Assembly: GCF_017310035.1 (NCBI RefSeq)
Contig: NZ_CP022296.1
Span: 1,550,001 to 1,614,000 of the forward strand
DNA: 64,000 nucleotides
Reading direction: 5' to 3'
From: Nocardioides sp. S5
Lineage (GTDB): Bacteria; Actinomycetota; Actinomycetes; Propionibacteriales; Nocardioidaceae
The first letter of the stretch is position 1. Every line of letters begins with the position of its first letter. A program made the translations under genes and the position numbers. The notes below the pieces were generated by a model. That model was given only the letters and a program-made list of their open reading frames with translations. It was not told the DNA's origin and ran no database searches. Shown piece by piece: positions 48,170 to 55,473 of the stretch.

Positions 48170-48184
48170 CTTGCGTCCAATGAT

Positions 48185-48196
48185 CTTGTGCACAAG
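48185..48196. promoter_or_regulatory. Perfect 12-bp palindrome, MarR/OhrR operator candidate
   Basis: CTTGTGCACAAG is symmetric and sits between the divergent sigma factor (16 bp away) and OhrR-like genes (29 bp away). Its position suits autoregulation and control of the sigma factor. Confidence 0.6.
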
Positions 48197-48213
48197 GTAG
48201 CGCCTCCGGGGTG

Positions 48214-48219
48214 CATGAT
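48214..48219 (+). promoter_or_regulatory. -10 element for ohrR-like gene
   Basis: CATGAT with 6 nt to the GTG at 48226; an A at position 2 and T at 6 match the local leaderless pattern. Confidence 0.35.
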
Positions 48220-48225
48220 GTCCCC

Positions 48226-48660
48226 GTGACCGAGATCGACACCCCTCCGTTGTCGGACCAGCTGTGCTTCGACCTCTACGCCGCATCCCGGGCGGTCACG
48301 GCCGCCTACCGTCCCGCCCTCACCCAGCTGGGCCTGACGTACCCGCAGTACCTCGTGCTCATCGTGCTGTGGGAGCGCGACGAGCGGGCGGTCCGTGACA
48401 TCGCGGAGGCGTTGCGGCTCGACCACGGGACACTCACGCCGCTCCTGCGGCGGATGGAGGTCGCAGGCTTCGTCGCACGGCACCGCCACCACGAGGACGA
48501 GCGCTTCGTGGTCGTGTCGCTCACCGCGAAGGGCGAGCGCCTCCGAAGCCACGCCGAGCGCATCCACTGCGACATGAAGGACGCGCTCGCGCTGAGCGTC
48601 GAGGAGTTCTCCGACCTGCAGATGACCCTGCGGACGCTCACGGAGCGGGTCGGCTCCTAG
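48226..48660 (+). CDS. OhrR-like MarR family redox regulator
   Basis: 144-residue winged-helix dimeric repressor. The N-terminal LSDQLCFDLYAASRAVTAAY holds the reactive cysteine that in OhrR senses organic peroxides; TYPQYLVLIVLWE and the wing LDHGTLTPLLRRMEVAGFVARHRHHEDER are typical. A start at 48211 is possible, but the GTG at 48226 begins right at the conserved part and fits promoter spacing. No ohr gene follows: an IS element is inserted immediately behind the stop codon, which remains intact because the target duplication contains it. Confidence 0.88.
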   Translation: MTEIDTPPLSDQLCFDLYAASRAVTAAYRPALTQLGLTYPQYLVLIVLWERDERAVRDIAEALRLDHGTLTPLLRRMEVAGFVARHRHHEDERFVVVSLTAKGERLRSHAERIHCDMKDALALSVEEFSDLQMTLRTLTERVGS

Positions 48661-48661
48661 C
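48656..48661. repeat. Target-site duplication, left copy
   Basis: CCTAGC, the same six bases as 49740-49745, directly outside the left end of the IS. It includes the TAG stop of the ohrR-like gene. Confidence 0.85.
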
Positions 48662-49739
48662 TGTACTCGGCAGGGACGTTGGTGACGGCCTGGGTCTTGT
48701 GAACGAGGAGAACCTCCCGGCTTAGTGGAGATGTCTAAGTCATCCGCTCGCCCAGGAGGTCCTCGTGGCCCACGCTAACGCTCGTTTGAATCTGCATGGT
48801 CGTCGTCTGCTCATCGAGCGGGTCATCGACCACGGTCGTCCCGTCGCGCATGTCGCCAAAGAACTCGGCATCTCACGTCAGTGCGCCCACCGCTGGGTTG
48901 CCCGGTTCCGCGCTGAGGGCGAGGCCGGCCTGGTCGACCGGTCCTCACGCCCACACCACTGCCCCCACCGTGTTCCACGCGAGGTCGAGCAAGCAGTCCT
49001 GTTGCTGCGCCGCACCGAGCGCCGCGGACAGGACTGGATCGGACCCGAGCTCGGGATCCCCGCCCGCACTGTCGGGGCGATCCTGCAGCGCCACCACGTC
49101 CCACTCCTGCGCACCTGTGACCCGTTGACCGGCGAGGTGATCCGCGCGTCGAAGACCACAGCGGTGCGCTACGAACGCGACACCCCCGGCGACCTGGTCC
49201 ACGTGGACGTGAAGAAGGTCGGCCGGATCCCTGATGGCGGCGGGTGGAAAGCCCACGGCCGCGGCGAGCGGCCCAGCTACAAGCGCAGGGTCGGCTACGA
49301 CTACGTCCACGCCGCGGTCGACGACCACACCCGACTCGCCTACGCCGAGATCCTCACCAACGAAACCGGGGCGACCTGCGCTGGGTTCTTGGCACGCGCC
49401 GCCGGCTTCTTCGCCGAACACGGCATCACCATCCGTCAGGTCATTAGCGACAACGCCCTGAACTACACCCGATCACGCGACTTCGCAGACGTCATCGAGT
49501 CCCTCAACGCTCAACACATCACCATCAAGCCGCACTGCCCTTGGCAGAACGGCAAGGTCGAGAGGTTCAACCGGACCGTCCAGACCGAGTGGGCCTACCA
49601 CCAGGTCTTCACCAGCAACGACGAACGCGCAGCAGCACTGGCGCCCTGGCTCGACTTCTACAACACTCGACGACGCCACTCAGCCATCGGAGGACTACCC
49701 CCGATCAGCCGACTGTCATGAACCTGCCTGCCGAGTACA
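48662..49739 (+). mobile_element. IS481-family insertion sequence, complete (1078 bp)
   Basis: Ends TGT...ACA with imperfect 25-bp terminal inverted repeats: TGTACTCGGCAGG is identical in both, and about 20 of 25 positions agree overall (48662-48686 and 49715-49739). It is flanked by a 6-bp direct repeat, CCTAGC. One full-length transposase gene lies inside. Perfect target duplication and an intact transposase suggest a recent insertion. The right end overlaps the transposase stop. Confidence 0.92.
48765..49721 (+). CDS. IS481-family transposase (DDE)
   Basis: 318 residues. N-terminal helix-turn-helix (AKELGISRQCAHRWVARFRAEGEAG), then an integrase core with the DDE triad: VHVDVKKVGR (first Asp near 146), QVISDNALNY (second Asp near 228) and NGKVERFNRTVQTEWAY (Glu near 265), ending YNTRRRHSAIGGLPPISRL as in IS481. 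The GTG start has AGGAGGTCC upstream. The gene looks complete and active. Third-position bias is lower than in neighbours (more A-ending codons such as CGA, GAA, ACA), in line with an imported element. Confidence 0.95.
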   Translation: MAHANARLNLHGRRLLIERVIDHGRPVAHVAKELGISRQCAHRWVARFRAEGEAGLVDRSSRPHHCPHRVPREVEQAVLLLRRTERRGQDWIGPELGIPARTVGAILQRHHVPLLRTCDPLTGEVIRASKTTAVRYERDTPGDLVHVDVKKVGRIPDGGGWKAHGRGERPSYKRRVGYDYVHAAVDDHTRLAYAEILTNETGATCAGFLARAAGFFAEHGITIRQVISDNALNYTRSRDFADVIESLNAQHITIKPHCPWQNGKVERFNRTVQTEWAYHQVFTSNDERAAALAPWLDFYNTRRRHSAIGGLPPISRLS

Positions 49740-49745
49740 CCTAGC
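49740..49745. repeat. Target-site duplication, right copy
   Basis: CCTAGC, matching 48656-48661. Confidence 0.85.
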
Positions 49746-49807
49746 GCGTCGCGGTGCCTCGCGTTGCAGCCCTTGCCGCCGGCCGCCACCGTCGCGAGGA
49801 TCGCTCC

Positions 49808-50128
49808 ATGTCCTCGACCCCGCCGCCGGACCTCCTCGACCCTTTCCTCGCCGCCGCAGACACGGTCGGCACCAGGCCGGATGTCGACACCGGGCTGGCG
49901 CGCGAGCTGATGGCCGAGGCGGCCGAGGTGCTGCACAACAGCTTGGCCCTCGACCACCTCGACGCGCACGACCGCGCGCTCGCGGTCTCCGCCCTCGCCG
50001 CCGACCTCACCTCGCTCGACCCGGGTGCCGCCGTACGCGCACGTGCGGCCGGCGTCGACGACACGCTCCACGACCCCGAGGGCACGCGCGGGTCATACCT
50101 GGCCGCGGTGCAGGTCCTCGGCCTCTGA
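49808..50128 (+). CDS. Small soluble protein of unknown function
   Basis: 106 residues, acidic and Ala/Leu-rich, mostly helical (GLARELMAEAAEVLHNSLALDHLDAHDRALAVSALAADLTSLD). No signal peptide or membrane segment. I do not recognise a family. ATG at 49808 has GAGGAT 6 nt upstream, which could act either as a ribosome-binding site or as part of a leaderless-type promoter; an upstream in-frame GTG/ATG run to 49754 is possible but codes a poor extension. Before the IS arrived this gene would have stood about 60 bp behind the ohrR-like gene. Confidence 0.6.
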   Translation: MSSTPPPDLLDPFLAAADTVGTRPDVDTGLARELMAEAAEVLHNSLALDHLDAHDRALAVSALAADLTSLDPGAAVRARAAGVDDTLHDPEGTRGSYLAAVQVLGL

Positions 50129-50142
50129 CCCTGCCGTCGGAC

Positions 50143-50207
50143 GGACCCAACCCGGTGGTAGCAGCGCGCCTGCGCGTGCCACGAACCGCGGGCCGAACGT
50201 TGGGTCC
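50143..50207. terminator. Large structured inverted repeat between convergent genes
   Basis: Outer arms GGACCCAAC (50143-50151) and GTTGGGTCC (50199-50207) are perfect complements; inside lies a second GC-rich stem with a CCTG loop. Likely a bidirectional terminator for 49808 and 50231, though the two-level structure is larger than needed. Confidence 0.5.
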
Positions 50208-50230
50208 CTGCGACTGTCGGCGAGGATCGG

Positions 50231-50386
50231 TCAGTCGTCGCGTAGGGCGCGGTGCTGGTCGACGTTGCGTACGTCGTCCGGGTCGGGGGAGTGGCTCGTG
50301 TCGACGCTCGCGATGGTGTCCTCGACGCCAACGCTGGCGGGGAGGGTCGAGAAGCGCCGGTCGGGTGAGTCGTCAGGAGCTCCCAT
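50231..50386 (-). CDS. Small acidic protein (51 aa), unknown
   Basis: 51 residues, rich in Asp and Ser (MGAPDDSPDRRFSTLPASVG, then VEDTIASVDTSHSPDPDDVR), without hydrophobic segments. It is supported mainly by its start: the ATG at 50386 follows TACAGT by 6 nt, the leaderless arrangement used widely in this window, and codon third positions are G/C-rich. It looks disordered. No function is proposed. Confidence 0.5.
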   Translation of the reverse strand: MGAPDDSPDRRFSTLPASVGVEDTIASVDTSHSPDPDDVRNVDQHRALRDD

Positions 50387-50392
50387 ACGACG

Positions 50393-50398
50393 ACTGTA
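50393..50398 (-). promoter_or_regulatory. -10 element for 51-aa gene, leaderless type
   Basis: TACAGT on the minus strand, 6 nt before the ATG at 50386. Confidence 0.45.
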
Positions 50399-50415
50399 GC
50401 CCTGGACGGGGCGGA

Positions 50416-50784
50416 TCAGCCGAAGGTCAGCACGAGGCCGATCGCGGTCGGCACCACGCCGAGGAGCAGCCACGGCGAGAGGATGCGGCGGCCGTGGATC
50501 GCGAGACCCGTCGCGACGGCGATCGCTCCGAAGATCCCGGCGATGACGTTGAGCCCGATCTTCGAGCTGTCCGGTGCGTCGTCGAGCATGACCGCGGCGA
50601 CCACCAGGCCGACCACCAGGTGCAGGATCGTCGTGACGGCCAGCGTCGACATGACCCACTTCTGGACCCGCGCGAGGTCTCGCGCGTCCTTCTCGGGGTC
50701 CGCCACGACGCGACGGGGGGCATTCATGTCGAGGAGATGACCCCGACCCTTCTCCTGGCGACGTGCGGGAACGCTGCTGGCCAT
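50416..50784 (-). CDS. Small membrane protein, unknown
   Basis: 122 residues: a basic cytosolic N-terminus, then three to four hydrophobic helices (WVMSTLAVTTILHLVVGLVVAAVML, GLNVIAGIFGAIAVATGLAI, ILSPWLLLGVVPTAIGLVLTFG). Not a family I recognise. ATG at 50784 was preferred to one at 50727 because GACAAT lies 6 nt upstream. It is part of a run of three small membrane-protein genes on the same strand. Confidence 0.65.
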   Translation of the reverse strand: MASSVPARRQEKGRGHLLDMNAPRRVVADPEKDARDLARVQKWVMSTLAVTTILHLVVGLVVAAVMLDDAPDSSKIGLNVIAGIFGAIAVATGLAIHGRRILSPWLLLGVVPTAIGLVLTFG

Positions 50785-50835
50785 GTGCCCATTGTCGCAG
50801 GTCATCGGCGGTCGTCGGGAGTCGGCGAGCCCACC

Positions 50836-51189
50836 TCAGCCGCCGAGCAGCGGCGCGAGGGCGTTCGTCAGCACGAACCCCGCCGCCACCACGACCGCGA
50901 TCGCCATCGGCACCCTGGCCCGCCGGTCGCCGAGCCGGACGGCCTGCCTGCCGAAGTGCACGGCCAGGACCGCCGGCAGGACGAAGACGACCAGGGCGGG
51001 GACGGTGGCCGCGATCGCGACCGCCCACGTCGGCTGGGCGTCGCCGACCTCGTAACCCATGGCGGAGGCGAGGCCCTCGCCGACGAGGAAGGCCAGCGGG
51101 AAGGTGAGCACGAAGCCCAGCAGCGAGAGCCACGCGCGGCGGGTGAGCGCCGCAGCGGGGGCGCCGGTCACGTGCGGTGTGGCGGTCAT
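50836..51189 (-). CDS. Small membrane protein, unknown
   Basis: 117 residues with three hydrophobic helices (LSLLGFVLTFPLAFLVGEGLASAM, AVAIAATVPALVVFVLPAVLAVHFG, VPMAIAVVVAAGFVLTNALAPLLG) and a short basic loop (RQAVRLGDRRARV). ATG at 51189 has GAGAGGG about 8 nt upstream. It follows the gene at 51211 by 21 bp, so the two are probably co-transcribed. No function is proposed. Confidence 0.7.
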   Translation of the reverse strand: MTATPHVTGAPAAALTRRAWLSLLGFVLTFPLAFLVGEGLASAMGYEVGDAQPTWAVAIAATVPALVVFVLPAVLAVHFGRQAVRLGDRRARVPMAIAVVVAAGFVLTNALAPLLGG

Positions 51190-51210
51190 GGTGGAACCCT
51201 CTCGGGTCGG

Positions 51211-51534
51211 TCAGCCCAGGGCGATCACGAGGGCGATGAAGGCGACGAGACCGACGAGGGCGACCCCGAGCCCCACGCGGGCGCGGTCGCGGCTCGCGGT
51301 GCGGCGGGCGAAGGAGTAGGCGATCGGAACGCCGGCAAGGCCGAGCGGCAGGCCGGCCAGAGCGATCGCCCTGACCCAGTTGGGCGGGTCGACGACGTCG
51401 GACAGGCTCAGCACGTAGGTCGCGGCGACCGACGCCGAGAAGAGCAGGCCCAGCACGAGGGTGACGCTGCCCGCCGTCGGCGTGGGGCGTCCGCCCGGGA
51501 CCGGCCGGATGTGGTGGGTGGCGGTGGTGTTCAT
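51211..51534 (-). CDS. Small membrane protein, unknown
   Basis: 107 residues with three hydrophobic helices (VTLVLGLLFSASVAATYVLSL, AIALAGLPLGLAGVPIAYSFA, VGLGVALVGLVAFIALVIALG). The loop between helices two and three is basic. ATG at 51534 with AGGAAGG about 10 nt upstream was chosen over longer in-frame starts. First of the run of small membrane proteins; no recognised domain. Confidence 0.7.
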   Translation of the reverse strand: MNTTATHHIRPVPGGRPTPTAGSVTLVLGLLFSASVAATYVLSLSDVVDPPNWVRAIALAGLPLGLAGVPIAYSFARRTASRDRARVGLGVALVGLVAFIALVIALG

Positions 51535-51649
51535 GGCCGACTTCCTTCCTCGTCTCCAGCCTGCGCCTCCCGGCGGCACGTCGGAAGTGCCGGTGGACCC
51601 CGGCCCCGTGGCCAGAGGTCCCCCGGTCGGCACCGACGCAGGTCCCGGG

Positions 51650-53836
51650 TCAGGTCTGGCGCATCACCAGCACCGAGCGTGCCTGCAGCAGCATCGAGGT
51701 GCCTGCCACGACCGGCGTGCCCACGGCGACCTCGGCATTGGTCGAGAGCACCACCTCGCCGTGGTGGACCCACTGATTGTCCGGGAGGACGAGCTTGACG
51801 TCGTCGGCCCCGGCGTTGAGCCAGATCATGAAGGACTTGTCCCGGATCTGCTCCCCGCGGGGACCGGGGTAGCGCAGTGGTGCGCCGTTGAGGAACATCC
51901 CGACCGTGCGGACCGAGTCGTCGTTCCAGTCGTCGGTCGCCATCTCGCGGCCGCTGGGGTGGACCCAGACGAGGTCCTTGATGCCGCCGCGGATGGTGGG
52001 CCGGCCCTCGAACCAGTGACGCTGGCGCAGGACAGGGTGCTCACGGCGCAGCCGCAGCGCGGTCTTGGTGATCTCGTAGAGGTCGAGCCACGCGTCGTCG
52101 GGACGCCAGTCGATCCACGACGTCTCGTTGTCCTGGCCGTACGCGTTGTTGTTGCCGCCCTGCGTGCGCCCGCGCTCGTCACCGGCGGTGAGCATCGGCA
52201 CGCCGCTGGAGAAGCAGAGGGTGGCCATCAGGTTGGCCGCCTGGCGGCGCCGCATCGCGACGACACCGGTGTCGTCGGTCTCGCCCTCGACGCCGCAGTT
52301 CCACGACCGGTTGTTGTCGGTGCCGTCGCGGTTGTCCTCGCCGTTGGCCTCGTTGTGCTTGTCGTTGTAGGACACCAGGTCGCGCAGCGTGAAGCCGTCG
52401 TGCGCGGTCACGAAGTTCACCGACGCGTAGGGCGAGCGGCCGTCGTCGGCGTACAGGTCGCTCGAGCCGGCCAGGCGCGTCGCCACGGTGCGTACGCCGG
52501 CGGAGTGGCCGCGCCAAAAGTCCCGCACGGTGTCGCGGAACTGGTCGTTCCACTCGATCCACGGCGGGGGGAACCGGCCGACGCGGTAGCCGTCCATCGA
52601 GGCGTCCCACGGCTCGGCGATCAGCTTCACGTGGCGCAGGACCGGATCCTGTCCGATCGCGGTGATCAGGTGGCTGCCGAGGTCAACGACCTGGTTGGTG
52701 CGGGTCAGCGCGCTCATCAGGTCGAAGCGGAAGCCGTCGACGTGCATCTCGTTGACCCAGTAGCGCAGGGAGTCGAGGATCATCCGCAGGCTCTGGGTGT
52801 GGGTGGCGTCGACGGTGTTGCCGCAGCCGGTCACGTCCCAGTAGGTGTCGGGCATCGGGTCCGCGCCCGGCTCGGGCTGGGGCGCGACGACGCGCTGGTA
52901 GTAGCCGAGGTCGTCGAGCCCGCGGAAGCTCAGCGTCGGCCCGAGCGGCCCTGCCTCGGCGGTGTGGTTGTAGACGACGTCGAGGATGACCTCGAGGCCC
53001 GCCTCGTGGAAGGCCTTCACCATCTGCTTGAACTCGGTGACCTGCTGGCCGCGGTCGCCGGCGTGCGCATAGGCGTTGTGGGGGGCGAAGAAGCCGAGCG
53101 AGTTGTAGCCCCAGTAGTTCACCAGGTCGCGCTCGGCCAGGGCCGGCTCGGAGAAGAACTGGTGCACCGGCAGCAGCTCGACGGCCGTGACGCCGAGGTC
53201 GCGGAGGTAGTCGGTGACCGCCGGCGTGGCGAGCCCGGCGTAGGTCCCGCGCAGCTCCTCGGGCACCCGGTCGTGCAGCGCGGTCATGCCCTTGACGTGC
53301 ATCTCGTAGATGACCGTGTCGCGCCAGCGCCGGCGCGGCGAGGTGTCGGCGCCCCACTGGAAGTCGTCGTAGACGACCACGCTGCGCGGCACGTACGCCG
53401 CGGAGTCGAGGTCGCTGATGGTGTCGGGATCGCCCGGCACGTAGCCGAAGATCGCGTCGTCGGCCACCAGGTCGCCCGAGACCGCCTTGGCGTAGGGGTC
53501 GAGCAGCAGCTTGGCGGCGTTGAACCGCAGGCCGGCGTCGGGGTCCCACGGGCCGTGGGCGCGGTAGCCGTAGCGCGTGCCGGGCGCGACACCGGGCACC
53601 GCGCCGTGCCACACGCCGAGGGAGTGCTCGGTGAGCAGGTGGCGCGTCTCGACGTCGTCGTCGTCGAAGACGCACACCCAGAGCCGCTCGGCGTTGGGCG
53701 AGTAGACCGCGAAGTTGGTCGCGTCGTGGGACCAGGTCGCCCCGAGGGGGTAGTTGCGACCCGGCCAGACCTCTCGCGTCTCGCCGTCGTGGTTCCAGAC
53801 TGATGCTTGGTCGGGGGGCGGTGTCACGCGAGCCAT
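51650..53836 (-). CDS. glgX: Glycogen debranching enzyme GlgX
   Basis: Isoamylase-type enzyme that cuts alpha-1,6 branches of glycogen trimmed by phosphorylase. 728 residues, GH13_11. N-terminal CBM48 (YPLGATWSHDATNFAVYSPNAERLWVCVFD), then barrel motifs VVYNHTAEA, DGFRFDLMSALTR (nucleophile Asp), LIAEPWDASMDGY (Glu) and FVTAHDGFTLRDLV. The start ATG at 53836 begins MARVTPPPDQASVW. It works with GlgP in glycogen breakdown. Divergent from the enoyl-CoA hydratase gene, 84 bp away. Confidence 0.95.
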   Translation of the reverse strand: MARVTPPPDQASVWNHDGETREVWPGRNYPLGATWSHDATNFAVYSPNAERLWVCVFDDDDVETRHLLTEHSLGVWHGAVPGVAPGTRYGYRAHGPWDPDAGLRFNAAKLLLDPYAKAVSGDLVADDAIFGYVPGDPDTISDLDSAAYVPRSVVVYDDFQWGADTSPRRRWRDTVIYEMHVKGMTALHDRVPEELRGTYAGLATPAVTDYLRDLGVTAVELLPVHQFFSEPALAERDLVNYWGYNSLGFFAPHNAYAHAGDRGQQVTEFKQMVKAFHEAGLEVILDVVYNHTAEAGPLGPTLSFRGLDDLGYYQRVVAPQPEPGADPMPDTYWDVTGCGNTVDATHTQSLRMILDSLRYWVNEMHVDGFRFDLMSALTRTNQVVDLGSHLITAIGQDPVLRHVKLIAEPWDASMDGYRVGRFPPPWIEWNDQFRDTVRDFWRGHSAGVRTVATRLAGSSDLYADDGRSPYASVNFVTAHDGFTLRDLVSYNDKHNEANGEDNRDGTDNNRSWNCGVEGETDDTGVVAMRRRQAANLMATLCFSSGVPMLTAGDERGRTQGGNNNAYGQDNETSWIDWRPDDAWLDLYEITKTALRLRREHPVLRQRHWFEGRPTIRGGIKDLVWVHPSGREMATDDWNDDSVRTVGMFLNGAPLRYPGPRGEQIRDKSFMIWLNAGADDVKLVLPDNQWVHHGEVVLSTNAEVAVGTPVVAGTSMLLQARSVLVMRQT

Positions 53837-53920
53837 TGTGGTGCTTCCCGGCGGGCACGGCAGAATGCGCCCACGCAGTGATGGACGCCGACACCGGCGC
53901 ACCGACGAAGGGGAGCAACC

Positions 53921-54697
53921 ATGGAGTTCGTCTCGATCGACGTGACCGACGGGGTCGCGGTCCTGCGGCTGGACCGGCCCAAGATGAACGCGATCAGCGT
54001 CCAGGTGCAGGCCGACCTCCGCGAGGCGGCCGCCGAGCTCACGGAGCGCGACGACGTACGCGCGGTGGTGCTGTGGGGCGGCGAGCGGGTCTTCGCGGCA
54101 GGCAACGACGTCAAGGAGATGGCCGACATGTCGTACGCCGACATGGTCAAGGTCTCGACGTCCGTCAGCAGCGCGACCACCGCGATCGCCCGCATCCCGA
54201 AGCCGGTCGTCGCCGCGGTCAACGGCTACGCCCTCGGCGGGGGCTGCGAGCTCGCGCTCTCGGCCGACGTGCGCTTCGCCGCCGAGGACGCCGTCTTCGG
54301 CCAGCCCGAGGTCCTGCTGGGCATCATCCCCGGTGCCGGCGGCACCCAGCGGCTGACCCGCCTGGTCGGCACGGCGAAGGCCAAGGACATCATCTTCACC
54401 GGACGCTTCGTCAAGGCCGACGAGGCGCTGCGCATCGGCATGGTCGACCGTGTGGTCCCTGCCGACAAGGTGCTCGAGGAGTCGGTCGCCTGGGCCGCGC
54501 AGTTCAGCGGGGCGGCCGCGCTCGCGATCCGCGCCGCGAAGGAGTGCATCGACCGGGGGAGCGAGGTCGACCTCGACACCGGCCTGGAGATCGAGCGGCA
54601 GCAGTTCGCCGGGGTGTTCGCCACCGAGGACCGTACCCACGGCATCACCTCGTTCGTTGAGAACGGACCGGGTAAGGCCACGTTCGTCGGCCGTTGA
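53921..54697 (+). CDS. Enoyl-CoA hydratase
   Basis: 258-residue crotonase-fold enzyme hydrating 2-enoyl-CoA. The oxyanion loop is GERVFAAGNDVKEM (near 65) and VNGYALGGGCELALS (near 110); catalytic Glu lies in FGQPEVLLGIIPGAGGTQRL (near 130-140), in the fully active arrangement with Glu in both expected places. ATG at 53921 has AAGGGGAG upstream. It could interconvert 3-hydroxybutyryl-CoA and crotonyl-CoA for Ccr, or serve beta-oxidation. Monocistronic, followed by unrelated small genes. Confidence 0.92.
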   Translation: MEFVSIDVTDGVAVLRLDRPKMNAISVQVQADLREAAAELTERDDVRAVVLWGGERVFAAGNDVKEMADMSYADMVKVSTSVSSATTAIARIPKPVVAAVNGYALGGGCELALSADVRFAAEDAVFGQPEVLLGIIPGAGGTQRLTRLVGTAKAKDIIFTGRFVKADEALRIGMVDRVVPADKVLEESVAWAAQFSGAAALAIRAAKECIDRGSEVDLDTGLEIERQQFAGVFATEDRTHGITSFVENGPGKATFVGR

Positions 54698-54759
54698 CAC
54701 CGTCACACCCCCCCGCTCGCCCCGGGCCGAACCACGGCCCCGACAAGGAGACATGCACT

Positions 54760-55062
54760 GTGGCAACGAAGATCCGGGCTGCGCTGGCCCAAGTCCTGTG
54801 GCTGGCCTGCGCGCTGTGCGCCCTGGTGCTCGCCGTCGGCGCGCTGCTGGTCGCGCTGGACGCCAACACCTCCAACGCGCTCGTCGACGCGGTCCTGCAG
54901 GCGGCCACGATCGTCGACCTCGACGTCTTCTCGCGCAAGGAGGGCATCAAGCAGTTCGGCGGGGAGGGTGCCGAGGTCAAGAACGCGCTCTTCAACTGGG
55001 GTCTCGGTGCCATCGCCTGGCTGGTCGTGGGTCGCATCCTCGACCGCATCGTGAAGCCCTGA
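54760..55062 (+). CDS. Small membrane protein, unknown
   Basis: 100 residues with two hydrophobic helices (AQVLWLACALCALVLAVGALLVAL; LFNWGLGAIAWLVVGRILDRIV) joined by a polar loop with FSRKEGIKQFGGEGAEVKNA. GTG at 54760 is set by AAGGAGA 8 nt upstream; the frame upstream gives a Pro/His-rich extension that is unlikely. Not a family I recognise. Confidence 0.7.
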   Translation: MATKIRAALAQVLWLACALCALVLAVGALLVALDANTSNALVDAVLQAATIVDLDVFSRKEGIKQFGGEGAEVKNALFNWGLGAIAWLVVGRILDRIVKP

Positions 55063-55070
55063 CCTCGACG

Positions 55071-55076
55071 TAGGTT
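55071..55076 (+). promoter_or_regulatory. -10 element for gene at 55083, leaderless type
   Basis: TAGGTT with 6 nt to the ATG at 55083. Confidence 0.45.
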
Positions 55077-55082
55077 TCCCGC

Positions 55083-55337
55083 ATGTCGTTCATCTCCCGG
55101 TCGCTCACCGCAGCGTCGGCGGCCGCGCTGGCCCTTGCGGTCGTCCCGGCGGGTCCCGTGGCGGCGTCCGCGCCGCCGTCCAGCACGACCCTCACGCTCA
55201 GCACGACGGAGTCGGCCGCGGTGGCCCGCCTCGGCCGCCTGCGCGCCGGCGGCTACCGCGTGGAGGTGACCTACGTCGGGGACAGCCAGCACCGGCGTAC
55301 GCGGGTGACCGGGCGGTTCCGCGTCCCGCGCGGGTGA
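55083..55337 (+). CDS. Small secreted protein, unknown
   Basis: 84 residues. A signal peptide (ISRSLTAASAAALALAVVPA, cleavage near AASA) precedes about 55 residues that look like the final strands of an Ig-like repeat (GRLRAGGYRVEVTYVGDSQH, then a basic RRTRVTGRFRVPRG end). The mature part is short for a full domain, so it may be a remnant of a larger surface protein or a free small protein. The leaderless-type promoter argues that it is expressed. Confidence 0.55.
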   Translation: MSFISRSLTAASAAALALAVVPAGPVAASAPPSSTTLTLSTTESAAVARLGRLRAGGYRVEVTYVGDSQHRRTRVTGRFRVPRG

Positions 55338-55473
55338 TCCCGGACAACGCACACGACCGTGATAGGGCCACTGTGAGCGACTCCACCCGAATCACCGTTC
55401 CGCGGTCGGGTGACCGGCTAGTAACCTCGCAGGCACATCCGATTTCACAGGAGGGGCCGCGAGGCCACACGCC

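Noticed and set aside
48226-49745. ohrR-like gene inactivated by the IS
   Set aside because: The target duplication contains the stop codon, so the reading frame and its stop are unchanged.
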